Shown here one piece after another: positions 35,829 to 36,498 of a stretch of DNA of 36,498 bases; position 1 is the first letter of the stretch, and each line of letters starts with the position of its first letter. The notes beneath the pieces were generated by a model. It saw only the letters and a program-made list of their open reading frames with translations, was not told where the DNA came from and made no database searches. The stretch lies in the NCBI GenBank assembly GCA_022565015.1, contig JADFKI010000002.1, positions 1 to 36,498 of the forward strand, read 5' to 3'. A program made the position numbers and the translations under genes. The stretch comes from Chloroflexota bacterium. GTDB lineage: Bacteria; Chloroflexota; Dehalococcoidia; Lucifugimonadales; JADFKI01.

Positions 35829-36353
35829 GCGAAGAGCCAAGCGAGACGTGTCACAGTTGGGTCCGGCCTCAGCAAGCTCCGTCTAGCCTGCACTTGCTTC
35901 GTCACGCCTTGTCTTGAAAAAGAGATTCAAAGGCTCGCTGGTTCGAATCCGACCTCCCGCTCTACGAAAAGACGGCCTGAATTGCCAACGAATAGCAGTA
36001 GATCGTCAATAAAATGGAGGGCCACGGAGCTGATGTTCATACGAGGCCTCTTTTAGGCATCTATTTCGGTTTGTACTTACTGTCTCCTGGGTATCTTCAT
36101 TAGGTGGACGTATCCAGTCCCATGCCCGCTGCACATTCCCGAAGCGCAGGCGTCTTGCTGGACCGTTGCACGTGGTGCTGTGACCCCTGTGATATTCGAT
36201 TCCCTCCACTCGATATAGTCGAAGTAGGGCACACGCGATGCTTTTCCACACGGGAGCTTCGCACCGAGTAATTTTAGAGAGGGCACCGGAAATGGGCAGG
36301 TATCGCTGTTGCACAGCGAATTCGCAGGCTAATACGTTTCAGGAGAGCTGAAA
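35829..36353. other. Non-coding stretch at the right end
   Basis: About 525 bases without a credible gene. It contains a degraded tRNA 3' end (35937-35964). Minus-strand open frames here (such as 36006-36314) have no family similarity and no ribosome site. Near its end is AGGAG at 36341-36345 serving the next gene. Confidence 0.4.
35937..35964 (+). other. Degraded tRNA 3' end (T arm plus acceptor strand)
   Basis: GCTGG-TTCGAAT-CCGAC reads as a T arm with one mismatch and one G-U pair, followed by an acceptor-like CTCCCGC, then TCTA where T-CCA would be. No matching 5' half (GCGGGAG) lies in the 100 bases upstream, so it is not a complete gene. It does not match the 3' ends of the two tRNAs in the window. 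Such fragments can be left by integration or by decay of a tRNA gene. Confidence 0.4.
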
Positions 36354-36498
36354 ATGGAGCAGTTCCATGTACCATCCTCAGTAATAGCAAACGACATAGA
36401 GATGTTTGCGGCATCATATGACACTCCGAGCGGTGTTCCCTGGAACAGCCGAGTACATAATGGAGCCAGGCGGGATCAATATGTAATTAAGCTCTGGA
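36354..36498 (+). CDS. Unrecognised gene, N-terminal part, cut by the window edge
   Basis: An open frame of 48 codons runs off the right end. It starts at an ATG with AGGAG eight bases upstream. The visible text (MEQFHVPSSVIANDIEMFAA, then YDTPSGVPWNSRVH) resembles no family I can name. The good ribosome site is the main support. Confidence 0.45.
   Translation, partial: MEQFHVPSSVIANDIEMFAASYDTPSGVPWNSRVHNGARRDQYVIKLW

Noticed and set aside
36006..36314. Minus-strand open frame near the right end
   Set aside because: No start signal and no similarity; composition looks like non-coding DNA.

Overview
The window looks like chromosome from an uncultured bacterium of the Chloroflexota, probably a Dehalococcoidia/SAR202-like lineage. 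This is an inference from protein style, gene mix (amidohydrolases, family-5 transporters, HpcH aldolase, a B-box zinc membrane protein beside plsY) and moderately high GC. No 16S rRNA or other decisive marker is present. UGA is a normal stop here: rpoB, the ymdB homologue and others end with it.

Layout. At 1-3647 (minus) there is the start of a D-aminoacylase-like amidohydrolase, then a three-gene 2-oxoacid/acetoin dehydrogenase operon (E1 alpha, E1 beta, E2). At 3851-5553 (plus) are a second amidohydrolase and a small membrane protein. At 5614-9513 (minus) are a family-5 solute-binding lipoprotein and two permeases without ATPases. Then come an enoyl-CoA hydratase (plus), aspS, an Lrp/AsnC regulator, plsY with a B-box membrane protein, and the RNA/signalling cluster rny-ymdB-PHP phosphoesterase. 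HpcH/HpaI aldolase and metF converge and share a CTAG for both stops. A PH-like membrane protein and a cyclase/cyclic-nucleotide-binding pair precede rpoB-rpoC.

The most striking locus is 31270-32760. Between tRNA-Val(GAC) and tRNA-Asp(GTC) lies a tight three-gene unit: a small CxC/CxxH protein, a ferredoxin:thioredoxin reductase catalytic-subunit homologue and a glutaredoxin/NrdH-like protein. Ordinary ORF calling breaks the last two because they contain three in-frame UGA codons. All three sit exactly where the families have a redox-active cysteine. In the reductase both members of the catalytic pair are UGA, while all four iron-sulfur cluster ligands remain Cys. In the glutaredoxin the first Cys of CxxC is UGA. 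Two of the three UGAs are followed at the right distance by hairpins like bacterial SECIS elements. The simplest reading is a selenocysteine-based ferredoxin-to-glutaredoxin relay with a possible diselenide active site.

The right end (32760-36498) is sparsely coding. It holds a von Willebrand factor A protein with a C-terminal membrane anchor but no visible signal peptide, long non-coding flanks, a degraded tRNA 3' end, and the start of an unrecognised gene cut by the window edge.
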